Below are positions 43,543 to 51,645 of a stretch of DNA of 64,000 bases, in pieces. The notes under the pieces were generated by a model. The model did no database searches. It saw only the letters and a program-made list of their open reading frames with translations, and was not told the DNA's origin. The DNA is taken from the NCBI GenBank assembly GCA_020112395.1, contig JACCEK010000001.1, positions 744,001 through 808,000 on the forward strand. Direction: 5' to 3'. Both the position numbers and the translations under genes were made by a program. The first letter of the stretch is position 1. Every line of letters begins with the position of its first letter. Source of the stretch: Aerococcaceae bacterium DSM 111021 (GTDB taxonomy: Bacteria; Bacillota; Bacilli; Lactobacillales; Aerococcaceae).

Positions 43543-44413
43543 AGTAAAAAAAGCAGTCATACCAGCTGCTGGCCTTGGTACTCGATTCTTGCCTGCAACT
43601 AAAGCGATGGCAAAAGAAATGTTACCTATCGTAGATAAACCTACCATTCAATTTATTGTTGAAGAAGCAGTTGCTTCAGGTATTGAAGATATTCTAATTG
43701 TTACTGGTAAAAGTAAACGACCTATTGAAGATCATTTCGATTCAAATATTGAATTAGAAGACCATCTTCGTGAACAAGGCTTGGAAAATTTGTTAGACAT
43801 TGTAAATGATACAACGAATGTAAACTTATTCTTTGTGCGTCAATCCTATCCAAAAGGTCTTGGTCACGCGGTGCTTCAAGCAAAAGCCTTTATTGGTGAT
43901 GAGCCTTTCGTAGTAATGCTTGGAGATGATGTGATGCAAAGTGAGGTTCCACTTACTAAACAATTAATTAATGTCTATGACGAGACACATGCATCGAACA
44001 TTGCAGTGATGGAAGTTCCTTATGAAGATACTAATAAATACGGCGTGATTGCTCCAGAACGTGAATATTCTGAAGGTTTATACAATGTTGAACGCTTTGT
44101 TGAAAAACCAAACCCAGAAGATGCTCCAAGTAATCTTGCGATCATCGGACGTTACTTACTAACTCCAGAAATATTCGATATTTTAGAGAAGCAAGCACCG
44201 GGTGCTGGTAACGAAATTCAATTGACTGATGCGATTGATACTTTGAATAAATCACAACGCGTATTCGCTAAACGCTTCGATGGTAAACGATATGATGTCG
44301 GAAGTAAGTTCGGATTTTTAGAGATGAGTGTAGAAATTGGCTTAGAACATCCAGAAATTAAAGACGAATTACGTCAACATATCATTGATTTAGGTAAAGC
44401 ACTTAAAGCATAA
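43535..44413 (+). CDS. galU: UTP-glucose-1-phosphate uridylyltransferase
   Basis: Makes UDP-glucose from glucose-1-phosphate and UTP. 292 residues: nucleotide-binding [23 protein letters not shown] at the N-terminus, [29 protein letters not shown] (near 107-122), MLGDDV and the sugar-binding [13 protein letters not shown] region. AAAGGAG precedes the ATG inside the end of the GT4 gene. GalU and the nearby GalE give UDP-Glc and UDP-Gal for surface glycans and glycolipids. Confidence 0.96.
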   Translation: MSKVKKAVIPAAGLGTRFLPATKAMAKEMLPIVDKPTIQFIVEEAVASGIEDILIVTGKSKRPIEDHFDSNIELEDHLREQGLENLLDIVNDTTNVNLFFVRQSYPKGLGHAVLQAKAFIGDEPFVVMLGDDVMQSEVPLTKQLINVYDETHASNIAVMEVPYEDTNKYGVIAPEREYSEGLYNVERFVEKPNPEDAPSNLAIIGRYLLTPEIFDILEKQAPGAGNEIQLTDAIDTLNKSQRVFAKRFDGKRYDVGSKFGFLEMSVEIGLEHPEIKDELRQHIIDLGKALKA

Positions 44414-44452
44414 AAAATAGAGGTTGTCCGATTGGACAACCTCTATTTTTTA
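44412..44452. terminator. Bidirectional terminator between galU and map
   Basis: AAAAAATAGAGGTTGTCC, GATT loop and a perfect complement form an 18-bp stem with T-runs both ways; the ends of both convergent genes touch it. Confidence 0.95.
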
Positions 44453-45205
44453 TTCACCTTGTTGTTTAGTCATAAGCACTGGACCATCTTTAGTAATGGC
44501 AATTGAATGTTCATACTGCGCACAGTAACCACCGTCACGTGTACGAGCTGTCCACCCATTATTGTCCATTTTCATTTTCCAAGTTCCAGTTGTAATCATT
44601 GGTTCAATAGTAATTGTCATACCTTCTTTTAAACGTAACCCTTTACCAGCTAAACCATAGTGTGGAATGGCAGGCTCTTCATGGATTGTTGGTCCGATAC
44701 CATGTCCGATAAAGTCTCGTACTACACCAAAACCTTCACCTTCTGCATAAGTTTGAATCGCATGTCCAATATCTCCGACACGGTTACCTACTACTGCTTG
44801 TTCCACACCTAGCATTAATGCTTTGTAAGTAACATCCACTAATCGTTGGTGCTCTGGAGTTAATTCTCCAACTGCATACGTCCAACAGCTATCTGAGATA
44901 GCACCGTTTAAGTCCACACAAAAATCAACATTCGCTATATCTCCAGATTTAAGAACGTAACCACTCGGGAAGCCATGACAAATTTCGTCATTAACACTAA
45001 TACAAGTAGCATATTTATAGCCTTCGTAACCAATTTGAGCTGCAACTGCACCAGCTCCTTCAATACGTTGTTGTACAAATTTGTCAATTTGATTCGTTGT
45101 AATACCAGGTTTAATGAATTCACGTAATTCCTCATGAATTCCTGCTAGAATCTCTCCAGATTCTTTCATTTGTTCTATTTCTCGTTGCGATTTTAATGTA
45201 ATCAT
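44450..45205 (-). CDS. map: Methionine aminopeptidase, type I
   Basis: Removes the initiator methionine from new proteins. 251 residues, closely like the streptococcal enzymes. Metal ligands: Asp in NVDFCVDLNG (near 93-97), Asp in AISDSCWTY (near 104), His in FIGHGIGPTIHEEP (near 168), Glu in ITIEPM (near 201) and Glu in CAQYEHS (near 234). It follows the thioesterase gene after 13 bases with an AGAAGGGG-type site. Confidence 0.96.
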   Translation of the reverse strand: MITLKSQREIEQMKESGEILAGIHEELREFIKPGITTNQIDKFVQQRIEGAGAVAAQIGYEGYKYATCISVNDEICHGFPSGYVLKSGDIANVDFCVDLNGAISDSCWTYAVGELTPEHQRLVDVTYKALMLGVEQAVVGNRVGDIGHAIQTYAEGEGFGVVRDFIGHGIGPTIHEEPAIPHYGLAGKGLRLKEGMTITIEPMITTGTWKMKMDNNGWTARTRDGGYCAQYEHSIAITKDGPVLMTKQQGE

Positions 45206-45218
45206 TCTTTGTCCCCTT

Positions 45219-45983
45219 CTAGTTCTTTTCCCATTGAATATTAATAATGCTAGCTATTTTGTTGTTTGTTTTGTTAATTATAACTTGTTGAGTTTGACTA
45301 TTATCCTTAATATCAATTTTATTGCAGATAAATACTGTATCTTGTGGAAGAATTTCTTTCTCATATTTAACTTCTATTCGGCTCATCTTATAATCCTGGC
45401 GAATATTATCAGGTAATGTACGATATGCCCATTTCAGATACACTAAGTTGTTAACGTGTAAATTTTCATCAATATCACTTTCATCAATCCCAATATTGAT
45501 ATCTTCTTCCCCTGCTTCATTTGTAAAAGCTTTAATTTTTGAAAAATTAATTGAATGAGATGAATCTATTATTTGTTCTGATTCTAGAGGTGATGGGTTA
45601 ATCCTTACAATTCGACGTTTTTCAACGTCAATTGCCGCAAATTTAGCAAAAACTTCATACAATAACTCACCATCGCAGACAACACTATAACGTCTTGTGC
45701 AGAAGAACCGATTGACTTCTACCAGTCGAGTATCAATAACAAGTGTATCATTAAGAGCAGCTTCTTTAATGATACGAATCTCATACTGTGTTATAACCCA
45801 CGCATGATTGTTTTCAATGAATTGAACATTCAATTGACTTTGTAAGTAAGCATCGTGTAAGCCACTTACTTCCATCGCATTATCTAAAACTTTAGTTAAA
45901 TCGATTTGCGTCGTTCCAGTGATCATCAAATCATCTGTTACAACTAACTCGTTGCTTACTACTTTTAACTTTGAATCTTCCAT
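45219..45983 (-). CDS. Acyl-ACP thioesterase
   Basis: FatA/FatB-type enzyme that releases fatty acids from acyl carrier protein. 254 residues in two hot-dog domains: first with WVITQYEIRIIKEAALNDTLVIDTR and FFCTRRYSVV, second with SDIDENLHVNNLVYLKWAYRTL (the DxNxHVNN motif with catalytic Asp, Asn and His near 165-178) and SRIEVKYEKEILPQDTV. A good AGGGGG site precedes the ATG. It is cotranscribed with map. A single stand-alone copy is usual in lactic acid bacteria and clostridia. Confidence 0.9.
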   Translation of the reverse strand: MEDSKLKVVSNELVVTDDLMITGTTQIDLTKVLDNAMEVSGLHDAYLQSQLNVQFIENNHAWVITQYEIRIIKEAALNDTLVIDTRLVEVNRFFCTRRYSVVCDGELLYEVFAKFAAIDVEKRRIVRINPSPLESEQIIDSSHSINFSKIKAFTNEAGEEDINIGIDESDIDENLHVNNLVYLKWAYRTLPDNIRQDYKMSRIEVKYEKEILPQDTVFICNKIDIKDNSQTQQVIINKTNNKIASIINIQWEKN

Positions 45984-46061
45984 CGATTCTGTAACCCCCT
46001 AACAGTACTATAAGAATGATTATACCAAAAAATCGACCAACTAACAGAGAAGATGCATAAT

Positions 46062-46099
46062 AAAAAAGCTAGCGATTAAATAATCGACTAGCTTTTCAT
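46062..46099 (-). terminator. Terminator of the GlsB-type gene
   Basis: AAAAGCTAG(C)GATT and AATC(GA)CTAGCTTTT stem, 15 bases after the stop; the minus-strand copy continues into TTTTTTATTATG. Confidence 0.85.
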
Positions 46100-46113
46100 T
46101 TTAAGAATAATTT

Positions 46114-46359
46114 CTAACGCATTTGGCGTAGGATAAATGAAACAATTGCTATAAGAACTACTGCACCTAGCAGTGAAGGAATAATAAAGAATCCACCAAC
46201 TTCAGGTCCAAAACCTTGTAGAAATTGATTCCCGATCCATGAACCGATGAAACCAGCAATAATATTACCGATAACACCACCTGGGATATCGCGTCCCATA
46301 ATCATACCTGCAATCCATCCGATGATACCACCGACGATTAGTGACCATAACCAACCCAT
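46114..46359 (-). CDS. GlsB/YeaQ/YmgE family stress-associated membrane protein
   Basis: 81 residues with three membrane helices rich in glycine: GWLWSLIVGGIIGWIAGMIMG, GNIIAGFIGSWIGNQF and FIIPSLLGAVVLIAIVSFIL, the 'transglycosylase-associated' (name historical) GlsB family. Enterococcal GlsB relatives are stress-induced with Gls24. The frame extends to 46389, but AAAAGGAG stands nine bases before the ATG at 46359. No gls24 gene is adjacent. Confidence 0.9.
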   Translation of the reverse strand: MGWLWSLIVGGIIGWIAGMIMGRDIPGGVIGNIIAGFIGSWIGNQFLQGFGPEVGGFFIIPSLLGAVVLIAIVSFILRQMR

Positions 46360-46627
46360 TTTATTCAACTCCTTTTTAAAATTATACAAAAATAATATTT
46401 TGTAACTTTATTATAACAACTTGAAGCAAATTATGCGAGTATAAAGGCTTGGTAATAAGGTTTTAGCATAAAAAATATATTAATTGCTTCTTAAAACCTT
46501 GGTATATCAGCATCTTTTGTTAATATTCAGTTCATAATATATTATCTTATTTATGGAGCTATGCTACCCATAAATGAGATAATTAAATAAGTCATGTTGC
46601 TCTTAAATTTCATGAAAACTTTTTAGA

Positions 46628-46636
46628 TGATATAAT
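46628..46636 (+). promoter_or_regulatory. Extended -10 promoter of the LD-carboxypeptidase gene
   Basis: TGATATAAT at 46628-46636, 24 bases before AAGGGGTG; no clear -35. The rest of the 46390-46627 gap is AT-rich and shows nothing recognisable. Confidence 0.5.
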
Positions 46637-46669
46637 AATAATATTATAATTCAACTAAGGGGTGTATAT

Positions 46670-47641
46670 ATGAATATTATTTTTCCAGAGCGAATACAAA
46701 ATGGTGATGAAATTCGTGTTCTCAGTCCAAGTTCATCGATTAATCGTGTAAATTCAAAAGAAGACAATAAGAATCTTGAGAAGTTATTCGACAAATTAGG
46801 ATATAAAATAACATACAGTAAAAATATCGATGAAACGGATATGATGAACTCTACGTCTATTGAAAGTCGTGTCAATGATTTACATGATGCTTTCAAAGAC
46901 TCAAACGTCAAAGTCATTCTTACTTCAATTGGAGGCTTTAATTCTAACGAATTGCTTCCTTACTTAGACTATTCTTTGATTCAACAAAATCCTAAAATTT
47001 TGTGCGGTTACTCTGACATTACTGCTTTACAAAATGCGATACTAGCAAAAACAGGATTAGTTACTTATAGTGGGCCAGCCTATTCTTCTTTTAAAATGAA
47101 TGAACTGCAAGATTACCAAAGCAATGCTTGGCTATTAGCTTTGACTAAACATTCTTATTCATTGCCAACAAGTGATTTTTATTCCAGTGATGAATGGTTT
47201 ATTCCAGAAAAACCTCGTGACTTAAAAGAAAATAATTGGGATGTATATTCAAATGGAGAAGCTGTTGGAACTGCCATTGTAGGAAACTTAAGTACCTTTA
47301 ATTTACTTCAAGGTACGTCATATATGCCTCAAGTAGAAGAGCCGATATTATTTATTGAAAGTGCTGAAGAAAATAATGCTTATGATTTTGCTAGAAACCT
47401 TGCCTCACTTCTACAAGTATATCCAAAGCCGGTAGCTGTATTAATTGGCCGTTTCCCTAAAGAATCTGAAACAACTGAAGAGATGCTCCATTTTATATTG
47501 GACAAACATCCTATCTTAAAAAAAATTCCAGTTATGTACAACATAAACTTTGGTCATGCACAACCTATTTTCACTTTTCCAATCGGTGGGACTGTTTCTG
47601 TGAATACAAAAGATAAAACAATAACTGTATTAAAAGGTTAA
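46670..47641 (+). CDS. LD-carboxypeptidase / MccF-like S66 serine peptidase
   Basis: 323 residues of the S66 family. The catalytic triad is visible: Ser115 in LCGYSDITAL, Glu in PILFIESAEENN (near 225) and His in YNINFGHAQPIF (near 293). S66 enzymes either trim muropeptide tetrapeptides (LdcA) or cleave microcin C-like peptidyl nucleotides (MccF). The order of motifs and C-terminal GGTVSVN suit the MccF/YocD branch, but activity is not certain. AAGGGG before the ATG. No signal peptide. Confidence 0.9.
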   Translation: MNIIFPERIQNGDEIRVLSPSSSINRVNSKEDNKNLEKLFDKLGYKITYSKNIDETDMMNSTSIESRVNDLHDAFKDSNVKVILTSIGGFNSNELLPYLDYSLIQQNPKILCGYSDITALQNAILAKTGLVTYSGPAYSSFKMNELQDYQSNAWLLALTKHSYSLPTSDFYSSDEWFIPEKPRDLKENNWDVYSNGEAVGTAIVGNLSTFNLLQGTSYMPQVEEPILFIESAEENNAYDFARNLASLLQVYPKPVAVLIGRFPKESETTEEMLHFILDKHPILKKIPVMYNINFGHAQPIFTFPIGGTVSVNTKDKTITVLKG

Positions 47642-47655
47642 TTATTTTCTTGGAT

Positions 47656-47903
47656 AAAAGCGAGAGTCTTTCGCTTATTCCAGTGACGATAGGTAGTTCA
47701 TGTGCTCTGAAAAAGAATGTACTATCTCATTAGATGCTCTACGAATGAACAATGTGCTACAGATTCAATAGGGTGGCATACGATAGTATGTCTAAACAGA
47801 GCTGGAGACAGTCCTTCTACTCTAAGCTTCGCATAGGAAAATCCTAAGCGGTAATCATTGAATGCTTCCGTATATGGAAATGATGAATGTCCTACTAACA
47901 CTG
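47656..47903. repeat. GC-richer intergenic island A (shares a block with island B)
   Basis: About 250 bases clearly richer in G+C than the flanks. The left end (47656-47686) reads AAAGCGA, nine bases, GCTTATTCCAGTGA and matches island B with identical spacing. The ends are imperfect inverted repeats beginning CAGTG (47681 and 47903 on opposite strands). Internal hairpins: AAGCGA/TCGCTT, GCATAC-GATA-GTATGT (47776-47791), AGGA/TCCT (47835-47845) and TTCC/GGAA (47866-47879). A 59-codon minus-strand GTG frame (47722-47901) has no ribosome binding site and no recognised family. A MITE-like element or a structured RNA are both possible. Confidence 0.55.
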
Positions 47904-47932
47904 ATATATACGATTAAAATTTTCAAATACAA

Positions 47933-47971
47933 AACAAACCAGCTAACACAGAAAATGTGTTAACTGGTTTG
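47933..47971 (-). terminator. Terminator of the disulfide reductase gene
   Basis: AACAAACCAG(C)TAACACA and its complement form a 17-bp stem with T-runs on either side, a few bases after the stop at 47976. Confidence 0.9.
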
Positions 47972-47975
47972 TTTG

Positions 47976-49322
47976 TTATCTCATCGTTACAAATTCTTCT
48001 GAACCAGTTGGGTGAATAGCGACAACCGAATCAAATTGGGCTTTAGTAGCTTTCATTTTCATTGCTACACCAAAGCCTTGAATCATCTCGTCAACGCCCT
48101 CTCCGATTCCATGTAAGCCGATAACAACTTCATCTGGCCCGTAACACACAAGCTTGAATTTATTTTGCTCACGATGCCACGCAGCTGAAGCATACATCGA
48201 ATAAAAAGTATTTGTATACACTTTAATATTCTCTTCGCCATATTTTTTTATAGCATCTTTTTCAGAATAACCAATTGTTCCAATCGCTGGATGACTAAAG
48301 ATAACTGTTGGAACATTTGTGTAATCAATCGCAGATGTTGGGCCATTATTGAATAAAAATTCCGACAATGTACGACCTGCTCTAATTGCTACAGGAGTTA
48401 AATCAATTCGATCGATTACATCACCGATCGCATACACTCCAGCTTCTTCCGTCTCATGCCCATCATTTACATTTACTTGACCTTTTTCATCAACAGTAAT
48501 AGCTGTGTTTTCTAAACCAAGGTTCTCAGTATTTGCAACACGACCTATTGCAGCCACTACTCGGTCTACTACTAACTTCACTTCACCGTCAACTAGACAC
48601 TCAATTTTGTTGCCATTTTTTCGATACTCAGTAAAGTTCGTATTCGCCATATAAGTAGGTCCATCTTCTTTGATCGTACCTAATAATAAATCACTCAACA
48701 TATCATCAAAAGCACGTAACGGTTTTTCGTGCCTAGTGACTAATGTTGTATCAATGCCAAAATTGCTCATTACTTGCGATAATTCAACGGCAATATACCC
48801 AGCACCAACTACGGCTACTGATTCCGGTAAAGTCGTCCAATTAAAGAAGTCATCAGAGTTTTCAACTAAGTCTCCTCCTGGAACATCCACCTTTGCTGGA
48901 CGACCTCCAGTAGCAATAAGTATATTTTTCGCTTTAAGTTGCTCGCCATTTACTTCGATTGTTTGACCATCAATAAATTTAGCATGGCCTTCATACAAAG
49001 TAATACCATTCTTCTCAAAACTATTTGTATAGCCTGCTTTTGAGCGACTAACATAACCATCACGAGCTTTAAGAAATTCGTCAAAATTAAAACTAGTTTC
49101 TTTAGCATGAAATCCATACCCAGGACCATATTTATGAATACTATCTGAAACTCTAGATGCATACCAGCTTACTTTTTTCGGTACACAACCTCGGTTCACA
49201 CAAGTCCCGCCCAAATCTTCAGCTTCTATCACGGCTACTTTAGCTCCATGCTCTGCTGCACGGTTTGCAGAGGAAATACCTCCACTTCCTCCACCAATAA
49301 CAATATAATCAAATTCTGCCAT
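47976..49322 (-). CDS. gor: Glutathione-disulfide reductase family protein
   Basis: FAD- and NADPH-dependent disulfide reductase (448 residues). FAD-binding YIVIGGGSGGISSANRAAEHG, redox-active GGTCVNRGCVPKK (Cys pair near 41 and 46), second nucleotide-binding AVVGAGYIAVELSQ near 170, FAD motif YAIGDVIDR near 300 and the C-terminal HPTGSEEFVTMR with the His-Glu pair of glutathione reductases. Those features place it with Gor rather than dihydrolipoamide dehydrogenases. ATG at 49322 is chosen although AAAGGA is 12 bases away; the TTG at 49334 abuts that site. It lies 8 bases after the cysteine-peptidase-like gene. Confidence 0.9.
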   Translation of the reverse strand: MAEFDYIVIGGGSGGISSANRAAEHGAKVAVIEAEDLGGTCVNRGCVPKKVSWYASRVSDSIHKYGPGYGFHAKETSFNFDEFLKARDGYVSRSKAGYTNSFEKNGITLYEGHAKFIDGQTIEVNGEQLKAKNILIATGGRPAKVDVPGGDLVENSDDFFNWTTLPESVAVVGAGYIAVELSQVMSNFGIDTTLVTRHEKPLRAFDDMLSDLLLGTIKEDGPTYMANTNFTEYRKNGNKIECLVDGEVKLVVDRVVAAIGRVANTENLGLENTAITVDEKGQVNVNDGHETEEAGVYAIGDVIDRIDLTPVAIRAGRTLSEFLFNNGPTSAIDYTNVPTVIFSHPAIGTIGYSEKDAIKKYGEENIKVYTNTFYSMYASAAWHREQNKFKLVCYGPDEVVIGLHGIGEGVDEMIQGFGVAMKMKATKAQFDSVVAIHPTGSEEFVTMR

Positions 49323-49330
49323 ATTTATAT

Positions 49331-49882
49331 TCAATCCTTTCTTTCAAGCCATACTGCTGCCATCGTTTGGCTAGCAGGAATAACTGCGTTTATTTTTCCA
49401 TGATTATCATAAGCTTTATAAAATAATTGTCCTGCGTCGTTATAACCAAACGCATAAACTACTAGCCAATGATTGCCGTACTTGCTACCAAAAGCTTTTG
49501 TTGTACCTACTATAATTGGATAAGGAGATTCTTGATTTAATCGGCTAGTAACAATGGGATTACTAATTAAATGCCACCGAGGGTAATAGCCCTCTGAATT
49601 CATTAAATCCTTTAACCCTCCAATTAAATCCCACGGATATGTTCCCTTATAAAAAAAGCGTCCGTCAATTCGAGGTTTTAATGCGTTGATTAAATTATCC
49701 ATTGATAAAGATATTTGACGATCTTGTTGAATGACATAATGTACCAATGCTGCTACCGAAAAAGTACCACAGAAACCAGGCAATTCACGATTTATATGCT
49801 TTCTATACGATTTCATTAACTTTTGGTCAATACCTGTCCATTCTGACGGCCAATCTTTTCGAGTATACTTTCCTTTTTTCAC
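49331..49882 (-). CDS. Papain-like (C39-like) cysteine peptidase-fold protein
   Basis: 183 residues, no signal peptide. A papain-like triad can be drawn: Cys38 in LPGFCGTFSVAALVHYV, His138 in YGNHWLVVYAFGY and Asp159 in YKAYDNHGK. This order suits C39-like peptidases and related transferases, but no named family is recognised. The start is a GTG behind GGAAG/AGGG; a promoter stands upstream. The gene is translationally linked with the glutathione-reductase-type gene, so a role in thiol or peptide metabolism is possible, yet unproven. Confidence 0.65.
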   Translation of the reverse strand: MKKGKYTRKDWPSEWTGIDQKLMKSYRKHINRELPGFCGTFSVAALVHYVIQQDRQISLSMDNLINALKPRIDGRFFYKGTYPWDLIGGLKDLMNSEGYYPRWHLISNPIVTSRLNQESPYPIIVGTTKAFGSKYGNHWLVVYAFGYNDAGQLFYKAYDNHGKINAVIPASQTMAAVWLERKD

Positions 49883-49915
49883 TTTTCTTACCCTACTTCC
49901 TTATAATAGCAGTCT

Positions 49916-49943
49916 ACTATACCTACTATAAATGAACTAACAA
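49916..49943 (-). promoter_or_regulatory. Promoter of the cysteine-peptidase-like/gor operon
   Basis: TTGTTA (49943-49938), 16 bases and TATAGT (49921-49916) on the minus strand, about 35 bases before the GTG start. Confidence 0.55.
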
Positions 49944-50123
49944 ATTGCTTACTAGCTTCATTAACAAACGCAAATGATTGTCTAAAAATAAATGTTGCTT
50001 ATATTTTTTCCATTGCCACACGAATATGCTTTATTCGATTATTAACACCGGATGATTTGTAATTTAGACGGTTATTCTCATCGATAAATTCACCATGTTT
50101 TATAACCTCAACTAGAACTTATG

Positions 50124-50278
50124 GAAGTAAGAACGGTGAGGTTCAGTAGTGTTAGAATGATATATGATTTTAGTAATACAGCGAGATGTAGGCTCAATCG
50201 TGTGGCAACAGTCGATATGATGTTCCGCTACGGTGACCGAACCGTTCTCACTGGAATAGGCAAGTTCATTTCGCTTTC
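50124..50278. repeat. GC-richer intergenic island B (shares a block with island A)
   Basis: On the minus strand 50278-50248 reads AAAGCGA, nine bases, GCCTATTCCAGTGA, the same block as island A. The ends pair over a distance of about 120 bases: GTAAGAACGGT-GA-GGT (50127-50142) with ACC-GA-ACCGTTCTCAC (50236-50251), one mismatch and a 2x2 internal loop. A plus-strand 77-codon frame (50121-50354) overlaps it but runs into the terminator hairpin and lacks a ribosome binding site, so it is not taken as a gene. The rest of the 49944-50320 gap is AT-rich. Confidence 0.55.
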
Positions 50279-50320
50279 ACACAACCCAAAATTCTTAGTT
50301 GTATTTTCATTAATAACATT

Positions 50321-50371
50321 AAAAAGCGGGTATCAACTGTTAGATGACAGTTGATACCCGCAATGAGAAAA
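50321..50371 (-). terminator. Terminator of the GT4 gene at 50393
   Basis: GCGGGTATCAACTGT, a 6-base loop and its perfect complement (15 bp) followed on the minus strand by TTTTTAATG. Confidence 0.9.
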
Positions 50372-50392
50372 ACTTCATTAGTTAAACATAAA

Positions 50393-51538
50393 TTACGCTT
50401 GTTTACGTATCCCGTCAAATTTATATTGATGCGTTTCTATCGTCTGTGTATAAAAATCTAATAAATTTATTGTGGCATTATCCCAAGTATATTTCATTGC
50501 TTCTGAACGGCCTTTAAGTGACAGTTTTTGCATAAGCAATGGATTATCGATATAGTTAATGGCCTCCATCAAACTTTCTGTATTCCCTGACTCATAGATT
50601 AATCCCGTTTCCATATCAGTGATTTGTTCAACAGTCGGATCACTTTTAGCAGCAATGACTGGAATACCGGAAGCCATCGCTTCAGAAATAACTAAACCAA
50701 ACGTTTCTGAGGTAGAGGGAAAGACGAAAGCGTCTCCAGTTGCAAATGCTTTAGATAAATCTTCACCATGCTTAAAACCTAAAAAGGAGGTTTTTGTGCC
50801 AGCAAATACTTCTTCTAAGCGTTCCCTGTCTGGCCCATCTCCAACAATCGCTAAACAAAGGTCATTACGATGATCAAACATTGCACGTAAATGTTCAATA
50901 TCCTTCTCAGGTGCCAAACGTCCAACATATACAAGTAATTTATGACTCGGTTCATTGAAAGTGAGTTCGTCATACAATTCTTGATCAAAAAAATCTGGAT
51001 GACGTCCGTCGATATCAATACCGCGAGGTAATACTCCTTGTGTAGGAATCATTTCATCATTTAATTCATTCATTAAGCTTTGTGAGACAGTAATGTTAAA
51101 GTCTGACTTTGTATGCCAGTAACGTATGTATTCCCACAATACCGGCTTCAATAGACTCATATTGTAATGATCTAAATAGTTCGGCAAATGTGTATGGTAT
51201 GACGTTATTAATGGAATATTCAATTTATTGGCATAATGGACCGCTGATGACCCTAATGAGATAGGGTTTACTGCATGTACAACATCTGGCTTAAATTGTT
51301 TGAATATTGTTTTTACTTTACGAGAAGGCAGACCCCAAGGTCGAGAACCATACAATGGAAAAGTCACGGTCTCAAGTCCATAAACTGGTACACCCTTATA
51401 ATTGTTAATACCAAGTTCCGGTGAAATAACTATGACTTCATGACCACTGTCTTTTAACTGAACAACAAAGTTTGCCAAGCGAGTACATATTCCATCAGTC
51501 GCTGGGACAAAAGTTTCTGTTATGATTGCTATACGCAT
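50393..51538 (-). CDS. Glycosyltransferase family 4 (PimB/SqdX/MgdA-like)
   Basis: 381 residues with the N-terminal IITETFVPATDGICTRL typical of lipid glycosyltransferases that act on diacylglycerol or phosphatidylinositol, SYHTHLPNYLDHY near 117, donor-site LVYVGRLAPEKDIEHL near 215 and SETFGLVISEAMASGIPV (E-x7-E) near 285-302. A glycolipid product such as glucosyl-diacylglycerol, the anchor of lipoteichoic acid, is plausible but not proven. TATAAT at 51588-51583 and a WalR-like box lie upstream. Confidence 0.85.
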   Translation of the reverse strand: MRIAIITETFVPATDGICTRLANFVVQLKDSGHEVIVISPELGINNYKGVPVYGLETVTFPLYGSRPWGLPSRKVKTIFKQFKPDVVHAVNPISLGSSAVHYANKLNIPLITSYHTHLPNYLDHYNMSLLKPVLWEYIRYWHTKSDFNITVSQSLMNELNDEMIPTQGVLPRGIDIDGRHPDFFDQELYDELTFNEPSHKLLVYVGRLAPEKDIEHLRAMFDHRNDLCLAIVGDGPDRERLEEVFAGTKTSFLGFKHGEDLSKAFATGDAFVFPSTSETFGLVISEAMASGIPVIAAKSDPTVEQITDMETGLIYESGNTESLMEAINYIDNPLLMQKLSLKGRSEAMKYTWDNATINLLDFYTQTIETHQYKFDGIRKQA

Positions 51539-51582
51539 ATTATCCTCCCATTTACCAAGCTACTTCATCTTGCAATACACTG

Positions 51583-51636
51583 ATTATACCTTTCAATTGT
51601 AAATTTATGGATAAATGAATGTAAAGTTTATGTAAA
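51583..51636 (-). promoter_or_regulatory. Promoter of the GT4 gene with upstream WalR-like box
   Basis: TATAAT (51588-51583) with a poor -35. At 51620-51636 stands TGTAAA-N5-TGTAAA (plus strand), a full match to TGTWAH-N5-TGTWAH, about 44-60 bases upstream of the predicted start, where an activator could act. By a rough estimate one chance match of this motif is expected in a window this size, so this is weak evidence. Confidence 0.35.
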
Positions 51637-51645
51637 TTTGTATGT

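Noticed and set aside
30758-44413. Polysaccharide genes as a horizontally acquired island with mobile ends
   Set aside because: No transposase, integrase, tRNA or direct repeats at the borders, and no obvious change of base composition.
47771-47791. T-box riboswitch: island A contains AGGGTGGCA, like the T-box antiterminator bulge
   Set aside because: No stem I features, no following terminator/antiterminator pair and no downstream plus-strand gene to control; the match is probably chance.
47722-47901. 59-codon minus-strand frame in island A (contains VEGLSPALFRHT) as a gene
   Set aside because: GTG start without a ribosome binding site, no recognised family, and it coincides with hairpins of the island; kept only as a note on the island.
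50121-50354. 77-codon plus-strand frame as a gene
   Set aside because: It covers island B and runs into the terminator hairpin of the opposite gene; no ribosome binding site and no family resemblance.
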